From NZQO01 sp964639255 (lineage in GTDB: Bacteria; Bacteroidota; Bacteroidia; Flavobacteriales; Flavobacteriaceae): 24,037 nt of DNA. Shown one piece after another: positions 8,091 through 15,766 of this stretch. The position numbers and the translations under genes were made by a program. Position 1 is the stretch's first letter; every line of letters begins with the position of its first letter. Where the stretch lies: contig CAZXDP010000040.1 of the NCBI GenBank assembly GCA_964639255.1, positions 1 through 24,037 of the forward strand, in the 5' to 3' direction. The notes beneath the pieces are model-generated. The model saw nothing but the letters and a program-made list of their open reading frames with translations, ran no database searches and was not told the DNA's origin.

Positions 8091-8123
8091 AAAATCCCAT
8101 TGTATTCCAATGGGATTTTTTTT
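8091..8123 (+). terminator. terminator of the GAPDH gene
   Basis: A perfect 12-bp stem (8091-8102 with 8108-8119) and a 5-base loop are followed by continued T residues to 8123. The hairpin begins 24 bases after the GAPDH stop. Confidence 0.88.
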
Positions 8124-8183
8124 ATGAGTTAGTTAACTGATTTTTTTTCCAGTTTCGATCAAATTTGTGGGTATACTTAAAAA

Positions 8184-9470
8184 ATGACAGCAAAAAAAAA
8201 GAGAAGGGGGTTTAAGAAAAAGCGGTATACCATACCTCTTATTATAGTAATCCTTCTCATCGCCTTTCGTTTATACCTTCCCGTATTGGTAAAAAACTAC
8301 GTGAATAAAGTATTGGCAGAAATTCCAGGCTATTACGGCCAGGTGACCGATATCGACATCGCCCTTTATCGTGGTGCCTACATTATTAACGGACTTGACC
8401 TAAACAAGGTGACGGCTACCTCGCAAGTAGATTTCCTAGATTTCCCCAAAACCGATATTTCCATAGAATGGCGGTCGCTTTTCAAAGGCGAGATTGTGAG
8501 CGAAATCGTAATGCATAATCCAACGGTAACTTATGTTTTTGAAGACCAGCAACAACCCACAGAAGCAGATGCCGATGTCGATGACTGGACAAAAGCCCTG
8601 AAAGATTTGGTGCCCATAGCTATCAACAATTTTGAAGTTTACAATGGAAAAGTGGCCTTTATGGAACTTCAGGCCGATCCCAACATAGACCTTTATATAG
8701 ATCAGCTCGACTTAAGGGCACAAAATCTTCGTAACGTGGTGGATAAGGAGAATGCACTGCCCTCGCCCATTACCGCCACCGGCGTTTCCCTAGGAGAGGG
8801 TAGCGTTAGTTTGGAAGGGAAGATGAACCTGCTGAAGGAAATTCCAGATATGGACATCGCCTTTGAACTGAAAGATGTAAATGCCACTGCTCTCAACGAT
8901 TTTACCCGCCATTATGCTGGCCTCGATTTTGACCGGGGCACCGTGGGTCTCTATAGTGAAGTCGCCATAGCCAATGGTTACATGAAGGGGTATATGAAAC
9001 CCTTGCTCACCGATACCAAACTTATTGGCAAGGATGATGGCTTCCTTGGCGTATTGTGGGAAGGGTTTGTGGGGCTGTTCAAATTTATCCTGAAGAACCA
9101 AGGTACCGATACCTTGGCGACGCGCGTGCCTTTGGAAGGCGATCTTAACAACGTACAGGCGGGCATCTTTCCTACCATCATCAATATCTTCAAAAATGCA
9201 TGGATACAAGCATTTAAAGGGGAAGTAGATGATGATATCGATTATGAAGATGCTTTGAAAGACCCAAACCTCACCGATGAAGAACGGAAAGCAATCAAAC
9301 AAAAACAACGCGAACAGCGCCGCGAGGACCGAAAGGCCCGCCGAGACACTACCACTTTTTTGGAGAGGGTCTTTGGCGGAGATGGCGATGAAGGCGATGC
9401 GGAGGACCCCACCGACGATGGCTGGTTCGGGGGCAACGAAGAGAAAAAGAAAGATTCCATCAACCAATAG
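8184..9470 (+). CDS. DUF748 (AsmA-like) domain protein, membrane anchored
   Basis: The 428-aa protein has a Lys/Arg-rich cytoplasmic N-terminus (residues 3-14), a single transmembrane helix at about 15-36, and a large periplasmic part. Segments such as YRGAYIINGLDLNKV (62-76) and FPKTDISIEWRSLFKGEIVSE fit DUF748 proteins. These belong to the AsmA-like group proposed to influence envelope biogenesis or lipid transfer between membranes. The C-terminal about 80 residues are highly charged and low in complexity: an Arg/Lys/Gln-rich run around 368-390, then Asp/Glu/Gly repeats. They are probably disordered. The function remains unassigned. It sits after the GAPDH terminator and ends 54 bases before trmD, which has its own -7 element. 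Confidence 0.78.
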   Translation: MTAKKKRRGFKKKRYTIPLIIVILLIAFRLYLPVLVKNYVNKVLAEIPGYYGQVTDIDIALYRGAYIINGLDLNKVTATSQVDFLDFPKTDISIEWRSLFKGEIVSEIVMHNPTVTYVFEDQQQPTEADADVDDWTKALKDLVPIAINNFEVYNGKVAFMELQADPNIDLYIDQLDLRAQNLRNVVDKENALPSPITATGVSLGEGSVSLEGKMNLLKEIPDMDIAFELKDVNATALNDFTRHYAGLDFDRGTVGLYSEVAIANGYMKGYMKPLLTDTKLIGKDDGFLGVLWEGFVGLFKFILKNQGTDTLATRVPLEGDLNNVQAGIFPTIINIFKNAWIQAFKGEVDDDIDYEDALKDPNLTDEERKAIKQKQREQRREDRKARRDTTTFLERVFGGDGDEGDAEDPTDDGWFGGNEEKKKDSINQ

Positions 9471-9512
9471 GAAGATTTTGCAGGTGACCTAAAGCATTTA
9501 CCGCAATTACCG

Positions 9513-9520
9513 TATTTTTG
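9513..9520 (+). promoter_or_regulatory. -7 promoter element (TATTTTTG) of trmD, leaderless type
   Basis: TATTTTTG matches TAnnTTTG and ends 4 bases (CGCT) before the trmD ATG at 9525. Transcription would start at the start codon. No TTG at a normal -33 distance was seen. Confidence 0.55.
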
Positions 9521-9524
9521 CGCT

Positions 9525-10199
9525 ATGCGAATTGATATCATTACCGTCCTCCCCGAACTTTTGCAAAGCCCTTTTGAAGCCTCCATCTTGAAACGAGCTA
9601 TAGACAAGGGATTGGTGGAAGTACATACCCACAACTTGAGAGATTACGCTACCAATAAATACAAGCAAATCGACGATTATCAGTATGGCGGCGGAGCGGG
9701 CATGGTGATGATGGTAGAACCCATAGACAAATGCGTTACCCAACTTACTGAGGAGCGGGAGTACGATGACATTATCTATATGACCCCAGACGGTACTACG
9801 CTCGACCAAGGTATTGCCAATGAACTCTCCACAAAGGGAAACCTCATCATATTATGCGGGCACTACAAAGGGGTCGACCAACGAGTTCGCGACCACATTA
9901 TCACGCGCGAAATATCCATCGGTGATTTTGTTTTGAGCGGGGGCGAACTAGCCGCTGCAGTGCTGTGCGATTCGGTAATTAGGTTGCTTCCAGGCGTTCT
10001 CGGTAACGAAACCAGCGCATTAACCGACAGTTTTCAGGATAACCTGTTGGCGCCTCCCATCTACACCAGGCCGGCCGATTATAAAGGATGGAAGGTTCCC
10101 GAAATCTTAACCAGCGGCAACATACCCAAAATTGAAGAATGGCGCGAGAATGAAGCCATAAAGCGCACCCGGCAGCGTCGTCCCGATTTGCTTTCTTAA
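9525..10199 (+). CDS. trmD: tRNA (guanine37-N1)-methyltransferase
   Basis: TrmD uses SAM to methylate G37 next to the anticodon of several tRNAs and prevents frameshifting. The 224-aa length is normal. The trefoil-knot cofactor site is seen as LCGHYKGVDQRV (110-121) and IGDFVLSGGELAA (132-144). The N-terminal MRIDIITVLPE, YQYGGGAGMVM (53-63) and the tail PPIYTRPADYKGWKVPE (177-193) are all canonical. In many bacteria rplS follows trmD directly; here rplS starts about 6.1 kb downstream, with the signalling block in between. A -7 element 4 bases before the ATG suggests a leaderless transcript. No terminator was found after it. Confidence 0.96.
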   Translation: MRIDIITVLPELLQSPFEASILKRAIDKGLVEVHTHNLRDYATNKYKQIDDYQYGGGAGMVMMVEPIDKCVTQLTEEREYDDIIYMTPDGTTLDQGIANELSTKGNLIILCGHYKGVDQRVRDHIITREISIGDFVLSGGELAAAVLCDSVIRLLPGVLGNETSALTDSFQDNLLAPPIYTRPADYKGWKVPEILTSGNIPKIEEWRENEAIKRTRQRRPDLLS

Positions 10200-10458
10200 A
10201 CTCATTCGTCTATTGCCCACTCCCTCTTAGATTCCTGACGAATTCCCACCGAAAAAATTTCAATGCGCTTCGGACACGAATGTAGGCCCTTTATCCTATA
10301 CCTCTTGTCCCTGCGCTCCCCTTGCTTTAATTTAGGTTAACAGCCAAGATGGTGCTTCGGATACCAAAGCAGTGAATAGCCCCCTGTTGGGGAACCTGAC
10401 GTAGTAACCGAATTATTTACGTATCTTTAATAAACTGACAACCAAAAGATTAATAATT
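10200..10458. other. gene-free stretch between trmD and the signalling block
   Basis: No convincing gene was found. The stretch holds a short C/G hairpin (CCCC at 10381-10384 with GGGG at 10389-10392, 4-base loop) and a near-match -7 element (TATCTTTA, 10422-10429). This is the left border of the block that separates trmD from rplS. No direct repeat, tRNA end or integrase remnant that would mark an insertion site was recognised. Confidence 0.45.
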
Positions 10459-10680
10459 ATGAAAAGGCTATGGCTCTTCCAAGTTCAGAAAGTCATGCAT
10501 AGCAATACGGCAGTGTATACTATGGGAAAAACCGCTCTTGGATTTTTCTCGGCAGAACCAAAGCTTCAAGGCCTTACCTGCCGTTGTTTCATAAAGAGCT
10601 TCCAACGTAGCATTTTACGTGTTTCTACGGAAGCAAAACTAGCAACCGAATTCGTAATTTCACGCACCATAACTTATTGA
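10459..10680 (+). CDS. small ORF (73 codons), doubtful
   Basis: The frame runs from an ATG to a TGA that overlaps the TTG start of the kinase (TTGA at 10677-10680), an arrangement typical of translational coupling. The product is basic with several Cys, Phe and Leu residues but no recognisable domain, signal peptide or membrane helix. A TATCTTTA at 10422-10429 (one mismatch to the -7 consensus) could serve as a promoter. It could be a genuine leader peptide or small protein of the signalling operon, or a chance ORF. The overlap is the only positive argument. Confidence 0.3.
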   Translation: MKRLWLFQVQKVMHSNTAVYTMGKTALGFFSAEPKLQGLTCRCFIKSFQRSILRVSTEAKLATEFVISRTITY

Positions 10681-13600
10681 AATTGAATGCATCAAAAAAT
10701 ATAGAGACAGAGGTACTAAGCGTATACACCACTTGGTTGAATAGCTATCTTAATGGCGACGTGGAAACCTACAATGCCTTTCTAGATGAGGCGTTTCATT
10801 TTATCGGATCGACGGAAAATGAGGAGTTTCTCAATCGAGCGGAAACCACCCAATTCTTTGCGCAAACCAGCGACCAGCTTTCTGGAAAGACACAGTTGAA
10901 GAACGAGACGAAGATCGTAGAGCAGTTTGGCGAGTTGGTCTTTGTGACTCACCTATTCGATGCTTGGTTTCAACAAGACCAGCAATGGCACTATTACAAT
11001 AGATTTCGGTTTTCCAATGCCCTGCGCAAGAATGAAAAAGGTTGGCGTTTTATCTACCAGCATTACTCTATTCCAGACAGCAAGGCAAGCACAGGAGAAA
11101 CCATTGGTTTCGATCAGGTATCTAGGGAAAACGTACTGTTGCGTGAAGCCATACAGCGCCGTACCGTCGAACTTGAGGCTAAGAACCGGGAACTTGTTGT
11201 GGGAAATGCCCTGGAACGGCTGCGCTCACGATCTATGACCATGCAGCATTCCGAAGAGCTTCACGAAATTGTAAAAGATTTCCATGAGCGAATCTTGCTA
11301 TTGGGTATCGATTCGGAATTCTCCTATGTATGGCTTCCCGAGGAAGCAAAGGGAGAGCATCTATTCTGGGCCACTTGGAAGGAAGATGTAAACGGAGAAG
11401 CCAGCTATCACACTCGGGCCATCACCTATCCGTTAGATACAGCAGAGCCCTATACCGCAACCTGCTTTAAAGACTGGCGTAGCCCAATAAAAGTGCACGA
11501 ACATTATGTGCCCCCTAGCGATATAGAGCAGTTCTTCGCCTCTTGGGAAGAATTGCTTGAGGGAGCCGAGAATATAAAGCCAGAACACTTCCCAGATGGT
11601 ATTTTTTATGCGGAAGCCTTTATGCAATACGGCTGTTTCGGTATAGACATACGACGATCGCTGAAAGAAGACGAGAAAAATATACTCAACCGCTTTGCCA
11701 AGGAATTTGAACGCGCCTACACCCGTTTCCTAGACCTTCAAAAAGCGGAGGCCCTAGCAAGGGAAGCAAAAATCGAATCGGCTCTTGAAAAAATACGGAA
11801 TGTCGCGCTGAGCCTGAAAAATTCAGACGAAATGCTGGACATCGCCAAAGTGCTCTACGAACAGTTAAAGTTCTTGGGGTTCAACGATATTCGGAATGCG
11901 CTCATAGATATCAACGATGAAAAAACGGAAACCTTTATGGATTACGATTATTCCGACTTGATGGGGGGCACCGTTACTAAAATGGCATACGACGATGATC
12001 CTACCCTTAAGGAACAGTTGCAAGATATCGCAAAAACAACCGATGGATATTCAGAAATGACACTTCAAGAACAGCAGCTTGAAGACCTAATCAACATGAG
12101 GAGAAAAAATGGGGAGGCCGACGATCCTAGGCTGGAAGCGGCCACGAGCGTATCATACATCCTATACGCTTTTGGCAATGGAGCTATTGGCATCTCCAAC
12201 TTTGGTAAGCTAAGCGAGGGGCAAAAGGCCGTGTTAGACCGTTTTAGAAATGTATTCACTTTCGCCTATAACAGGTTTAGTGAACTGGCAAAGGCCGAAG
12301 CTCAAATGCAGGAAGTGCAATTAGAAGCATCGTTGGAAAAGGTGCGCTCTGTAGCGTTGAGCATGCAAAAAACAGACGATATGCTCAATATCGCCAAAGT
12401 ACTGTATGAAGAATTGAAGGAATTGGGATTTTCAGAAATAAGAAATGCCATCATAGACTTGCACAACGAAGACAATGAAACCTTCTGGGACTATGATTAT
12501 TCTAAAGAAATGGGTGGGACGATAACGCTTCTTTCATATAAAAACGACCCCACCTTGGAAGAGCAGTACCGTAAAATAATCGCCACGACCGATGGATTTT
12601 ACGAACAGATTATCGAAGGCGAGGCCCTAAAAGAATATGTTGAGATGCGCATTCGGAATGGGGAAAAGGACGATCCCCGGTTGAGGGGGATCGATCTGTT
12701 ATCCTACTACCTCTACTCTTTCGGTAACGGGGTGATTGGCATCTCCAATTTTGGACTTTTAGACGAAGCGCATAAGACGATATTGGAACGCTTTCGTAAC
12801 GTCTTCACCTTTGCCTATAAAAGATATGGTGAAATCGTCAAGGCTCAAGAGTATCTCACGAATTTACAAAAAGCGAAAAAGGGCGCCGAGGAAGCCCTAA
12901 ATGAACTCCAAACTACACAGCAGCAGCTCATACAAGCAGAAAAAATGGCAAGCTTGGGGGAACTTACGGCTGGTATTGCACACGAAATACAGAATCCGTT
13001 GAATTTCGTGAACAATTTTTCTGAAGTGAGCAGTGAGCTTTTGGAAGAACTCGAAGAAGAACTTGAACAAGGCTCAATCGATGGCATAAGAGAATTACTA
13101 CCCGATATAAAGCAAAACCTCGCTAAGATCACACAACACGGAAAACGTGCCGATGGTATCGTAAAAGGCATGCTTCAGCATAGCCGAAAGACAACGGGAG
13201 AAAAGATACCTACCGATATTAATGCGCTTTGTGATGAATACTTACGCCTTAGCTACCACGGTCTTCGTGCCGCAGATAAAAGCTTTAATGCCACCCTGCG
13301 TACCCAGTTTGATGAAAGCATTGGCAAAATACCCTTGGTGCCGCAAGACATAGGTAGGGTAATTCTCAATTTACTAACCAATGCCTTTTATGCCTGTACC
13401 GAAAAAAGCAAGCGACTGGGAGACGGCGGGGGCACAGACCCATACCAACCTACGGTTTGTATCTCTACCCGCAAAGGAACCGATACCATAGAGATTGCCA
13501 TAAGCGATAACGGTGGCGGTATCCCGGAAAAAGTTCTGGATAAAATATTTCAACCCTTCTTTACCACCAAGCCCACAGGTCAGGGTACGGGGCTAGGGTT

Positions 13601-13718
13601 AAGCATGAGCTACGATATCATCACGAAGGCCCATAGGGGCGATTTGAAGGTGGCCACCCGCATTGGCGAGGGGAGCACTTTTACCATACAACTTCCCCAT
13701 ATACCAAAAAACAGCTAG
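10677..13718 (+). CDS. soluble multi-domain sensor histidine kinase (SnoaL-like + 3 GAF-like repeats + HisKA/HATPase)
   Basis: The 1013-aa kinase has no transmembrane segment or signal peptide and should sense a cytosolic cue. Residues 1-135 look like a SnoaL/NTF2-type domain. A coiled segment (150-180) follows. Then come three related units of about 180 aa starting near 178, 369 and 552. Units 2 and 3 are closely alike: both carry YxFGNGxIGISNFG and ALSxxxxDxMLxIAKVLYExLKxLGF. The kinase core has the H-box GIAHEIQNPLNF with His769, the N-box ILNLLTNAFYA (Asn902), and the G-boxes DNGGGIP (944-950) and GTGLGLSM (970-977). A TTG start is used because no ATG or GTG occurs after the upstream in-frame stop at 10608-10610; a second TTG lies 6 bases on. 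The stop is 2 bases before the receiver gene, so phosphotransfer to that receiver, the cyclase-linked one, or both is expected. Confidence 0.88.
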   Translation: MKLNASKNIETEVLSVYTTWLNSYLNGDVETYNAFLDEAFHFIGSTENEEFLNRAETTQFFAQTSDQLSGKTQLKNETKIVEQFGELVFVTHLFDAWFQQDQQWHYYNRFRFSNALRKNEKGWRFIYQHYSIPDSKASTGETIGFDQVSRENVLLREAIQRRTVELEAKNRELVVGNALERLRSRSMTMQHSEELHEIVKDFHERILLLGIDSEFSYVWLPEEAKGEHLFWATWKEDVNGEASYHTRAITYPLDTAEPYTATCFKDWRSPIKVHEHYVPPSDIEQFFASWEELLEGAENIKPEHFPDGIFYAEAFMQYGCFGIDIRRSLKEDEKNILNRFAKEFERAYTRFLDLQKAEALAREAKIESALEKIRNVALSLKNSDEMLDIAKVLYEQLKFLGFNDIRNALIDINDEKTETFMDYDYSDLMGGTVTKMAYDDDPTLKEQLQDIAKTTDGYSEMTLQEQQLEDLINMRRKNGEADDPRLEAATSVSYILYAFGNGAIGISNFGKLSEGQKAVLDRFRNVFTFAYNRFSELAKAEAQMQEVQLEASLEKVRSVALSMQKTDDMLNIAKVLYEELKELGFSEIRNAIIDLHNEDNETFWDYDYSKEMGGTITLLSYKNDPTLEEQYRKIIATTDGFYEQIIEGEALKEYVEMRIRNGEKDDPRLRGIDLLSYYLYSFGNGVIGISNFGLLDEAHKTILERFRNVFTFAYKRYGEIVKAQEYLTNLQKAKKGAEEALNELQTTQQQLIQAEKMASLGELTAGIAHEIQNPLNFVNNFSEVSSELLEELEEELEQGSIDGIRELLPDIKQNLAKITQHGKRADGIVKGMLQHSRKTTGEKIPTDINALCDEYLRLSYHGLRAADKSFNATLRTQFDESIGKIPLVPQDIGRVILNLLTNAFYACTEKSKRLGDGGGTDPYQPTVCISTRKGTDTIEIAISDNGGGIPEKVLDKIFQPFFTTKPTGQGTGLGLSMSYDIITKAHRGDLKVATRIGEGSTFTIQLPHIPKNS

Positions 13719-13720
13719 CG

Positions 13721-14101
13721 ATGAAAATTTTAGTAGTAGACGACGAAAAAGACGTAAAAACCTTATTCCTGCAACGATTCCGAAAGGAAATCCGAAAGGG
13801 GTATGCAGATTTCGACTTTGCCTTTTCAGGGGAGGAAGCCTTAGAATACCTTCGCGGAAACCCCCACAAAGCGGTTCTCATTTTAAGTGATATCAATATG
13901 CCGGGGATGAGCGGCCTAAAACTGCTAGAACGCATAAAGATTGAATTTAAAAAACCCTCGCCCACGGTGATGATGATCACCGCCTACGGCGACGAAGAGA
14001 ACTTTAATACTGCCAAGCGGTTGGGAGCAGACGATTTCTTAACCAAACCAGTAGATTTCAATCTTTTGAAGGAAAAACTTAAATTACAAAGCCATGAATA
14101 G
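13721..14101 (+). CDS. single-domain response regulator (receiver only)
   Basis: The 126-aa protein is a bare receiver domain. The acidic pocket is VVDDEKD (5-11), the phospho-acceptor is Asp57 in LSDINMPGM, the switch Thr is Thr87 in MITAYG, and the Lys is Lys109 in LTKP. No output domain is present, so it probably acts as a phosphorelay intermediate, a phosphate sink, or an allosteric partner of the kinase or cyclase. It closely resembles the receiver of the following protein: both contain RFRKEIR/KFRKEIR and SDINMP. A local duplication is therefore likely. Its ATG is 2 bases after the kinase stop and its stop overlaps the next ATG by 8 bases, indicating a tightly coupled operon. Confidence 0.93.
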   Translation: MKILVVDDEKDVKTLFLQRFRKEIRKGYADFDFAFSGEEALEYLRGNPHKAVLILSDINMPGMSGLKLLERIKIEFKKPSPTVMMITAYGDEENFNTAKRLGADDFLTKPVDFNLLKEKLKLQSHE

Positions 14102-15134
14102 GATACTTGTTGTTGATGATGAAGCCGATCTGGAAACGCTCATAAAGCTAAAATTTAGGAAAGAGATACGCGAGCAGAAATACCAGTTCCTGTTCGCGGT
14201 AAATGGTAAGGACGCTTTGGTAAAACTGGAAGAACGGCCCGATGTGGATATTGTACTAAGCGATATCAATATGCCCGAAATGGATGGCCTTACCCTGCTT
14301 AGCAAACTTAATGAACTAAAACCACTACTTAAGGCAGTAATCGTATCGGCCTACGGCGATATGGACAACATACGAACCGCCATGAACCGTGGCGCTTTCG
14401 ACTTCGTCACCAAGCCCATCAATTTTGAAGACCTTATCATCACCATCGAGAAAACCATTCAGCACAGCAACCAACTAAAGGAAACATTAAGGGCCATTAA
14501 GGAAAATAACATCTTGAAGATGTACGTAGACGAAAACGTGCTCAACTTTATGAGAAGCAGGGAATACGAAACGACCCTTTTGGCAAATGAGAGTATCACA
14601 GCAACAGTGATGTTCGTCGATCTTTGCGGATTTACGAAAATTAGCGAGACCCATCCCGCAGATACCGTGGTACATATGATCAATACGTATTTCGATGTGA
14701 TGGTAAAGCAGATTATTGACCAACAAGGATTTATCGACAAATTTATTGGCGATGCCATCATGGCGGTATTTAGGGGCGATTACCATTTAGATCGCGCTAT
14801 TGACGCGGCCTTGGCCATAAAGAATGATATGGCGAATCTTCCGCGAGACGAAAAATTGAAAGATTTTGAACCCAAGGTATCCATAGGTATTAAAAGTGGC
14901 GAGATGATATCGGGCAATATCGGTTCGGAAAGTTTGAAGCGATTGGACTATACGGTAATAGGCGATACTGTGAATACCGCAGCGCGCCTGCAAGATGCCG
15001 CCAAGGAAAATCAAATTGTAATTTGCGAGAGCTGTTATCATCAAATTAAAGAAGCTTTTAAATGCAAGAAACTGGGCGCCATAGCACTAAAGAACAAGGC
15101 AGAGGAAGTCCTCGTCTACGAAGTGCTGGAATAG
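14094..15134 (+). CDS. response regulator with class III adenylyl cyclase output domain
   Basis: The 346-aa protein joins a receiver (1-120: VVDDE, Asp57, Ser85, Lys107) through a helical linker (about 120-160) to a class III cyclase domain (165-346). Both metal-binding Asp residues are visible, Asp176 in FVDLCGF and Asp220 in FIGDAIMAV. Asn294 and Arg298 in GDTVNTAARL are the transition-state residues. The base-recognition positions are Lys216 (DKFIGD) and Thr287 (DYTVIG), the Lys/Thr pair of class IIIb adenylyl cyclases such as cyanobacterial CyaC. cAMP is therefore the expected product, and bicarbonate stimulation is possible. Phosphorylation of Asp57 would be expected to control dimerisation and activity. 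The neighbouring kinase and membrane effector suggest input and output. It could be mistaken for a Pycsar cyclase, but the base-binding residues argue against that. Confidence 0.92.
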   Translation: MNRILVVDDEADLETLIKLKFRKEIREQKYQFLFAVNGKDALVKLEERPDVDIVLSDINMPEMDGLTLLSKLNELKPLLKAVIVSAYGDMDNIRTAMNRGAFDFVTKPINFEDLIITIEKTIQHSNQLKETLRAIKENNILKMYVDENVLNFMRSREYETTLLANESITATVMFVDLCGFTKISETHPADTVVHMINTYFDVMVKQIIDQQGFIDKFIGDAIMAVFRGDYHLDRAIDAALAIKNDMANLPRDEKLKDFEPKVSIGIKSGEMISGNIGSESLKRLDYTVIGDTVNTAARLQDAAKENQIVICESCYHQIKEAFKCKKLGAIALKNKAEEVLVYEVLE

Positions 15135-15165
15135 TCCGCCGTATGTGTAACAGAACATTTTTATC

Positions 15166-15738
15166 ATGGAAGCAGAAGAAAACCATTTGGAACAACCTCC
15201 GGAGCTTTCGGTGCGTAACAAACATACCGACGATTTAATCGATCACTACTGGGGAAGCATCAACTATGTTACGGGTCTCATTAAGGCTTCTGAGCTCAAA
15301 GCCGGCCTTATCCTCTCTTTTTACGGAATATTGCTGAATTTCATCATTCCCAGCACGGGCGCCCTACTCACCGATACGAGCGTTACCACAGCACTTTATC
15401 TACTAATGGGATCGTGGGTATTCGTTACGGCCGTATCGGTATTTTTCTGCGTACGCTGTTTTATTCCGAAGATTGAGGGAAAATTTAACCCGAACGTTTT
15501 CTTTTTTGGGGATGTAATATCCAAATTCGGCGACGTAGGGCAATTCTCAAAAACCTTTTATGAAGTTAGCATCCACGAAACGCAACTTTTTGGACAATTG
15601 GGGGAGCAGATCTTCATCATTTCAAAAATAGCCTCTTGGAAATTTAGGAACGTCCGCCTCGCCATTCGTTTTCTCGCATTGGGCCTTTTGCTGCTTTTTA
15701 TAACAGGCTCTTACTATGCATCAATCACTTATTTGTAG
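15166..15738 (+). CDS. membrane protein of the Pycsar-effector type (PycTM/DUF5706-like)
   Basis: The 190-aa protein has an acidic N-terminus and three predicted membrane helices (about 45-63, 75-100 and 164-187). The segment LIKASELKAGLILSFYGILL (38-57) matches the conserved first helix of PycTM/DUF5706 proteins, where an Ala-Asp-x-Lys-Ala type motif enters the membrane. FFFGDVIS (112-119) and a soluble region ending in EQIFIISKIASWKFRNVRLA (147-166) before the last helix also fit the family. In Pycsar antiphage defence, such effectors respond to cCMP or cUMP and disrupt the membrane. Here the gene sits 31 bases downstream of a predicted adenylyl cyclase, so the ligand may be cAMP. The family match is by recognition of motifs, without a search. 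Ligand and activity are inferred. Confidence 0.65.
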   Translation: MEAEENHLEQPPELSVRNKHTDDLIDHYWGSINYVTGLIKASELKAGLILSFYGILLNFIIPSTGALLTDTSVTTALYLLMGSWVFVTAVSVFFCVRCFIPKIEGKFNPNVFFFGDVISKFGDVGQFSKTFYEVSIHETQLFGQLGEQIFIISKIASWKFRNVRLAIRFLALGLLLLFITGSYYASITYL

Positions 15739-15766
15739 CGCAATTCATCATTTAAAATTAAACCCT

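Noticed and set aside
8790..9467. 225-codon minus-strand frame inside the DUF748 gene
   Set aside because: It is antisense to the real gene, with no recognisable domain and no promoter.
10204..10243. Terminator of trmD (7-bp inverted repeat)
   Set aside because: The loop is 26 bases and no T-run follows.
10422..10429. Firm promoter of the signalling block (TATCTTTA)
   Set aside because: It mismatches the last consensus base and has no -33 box at normal spacing. It is mentioned only as a possibility.
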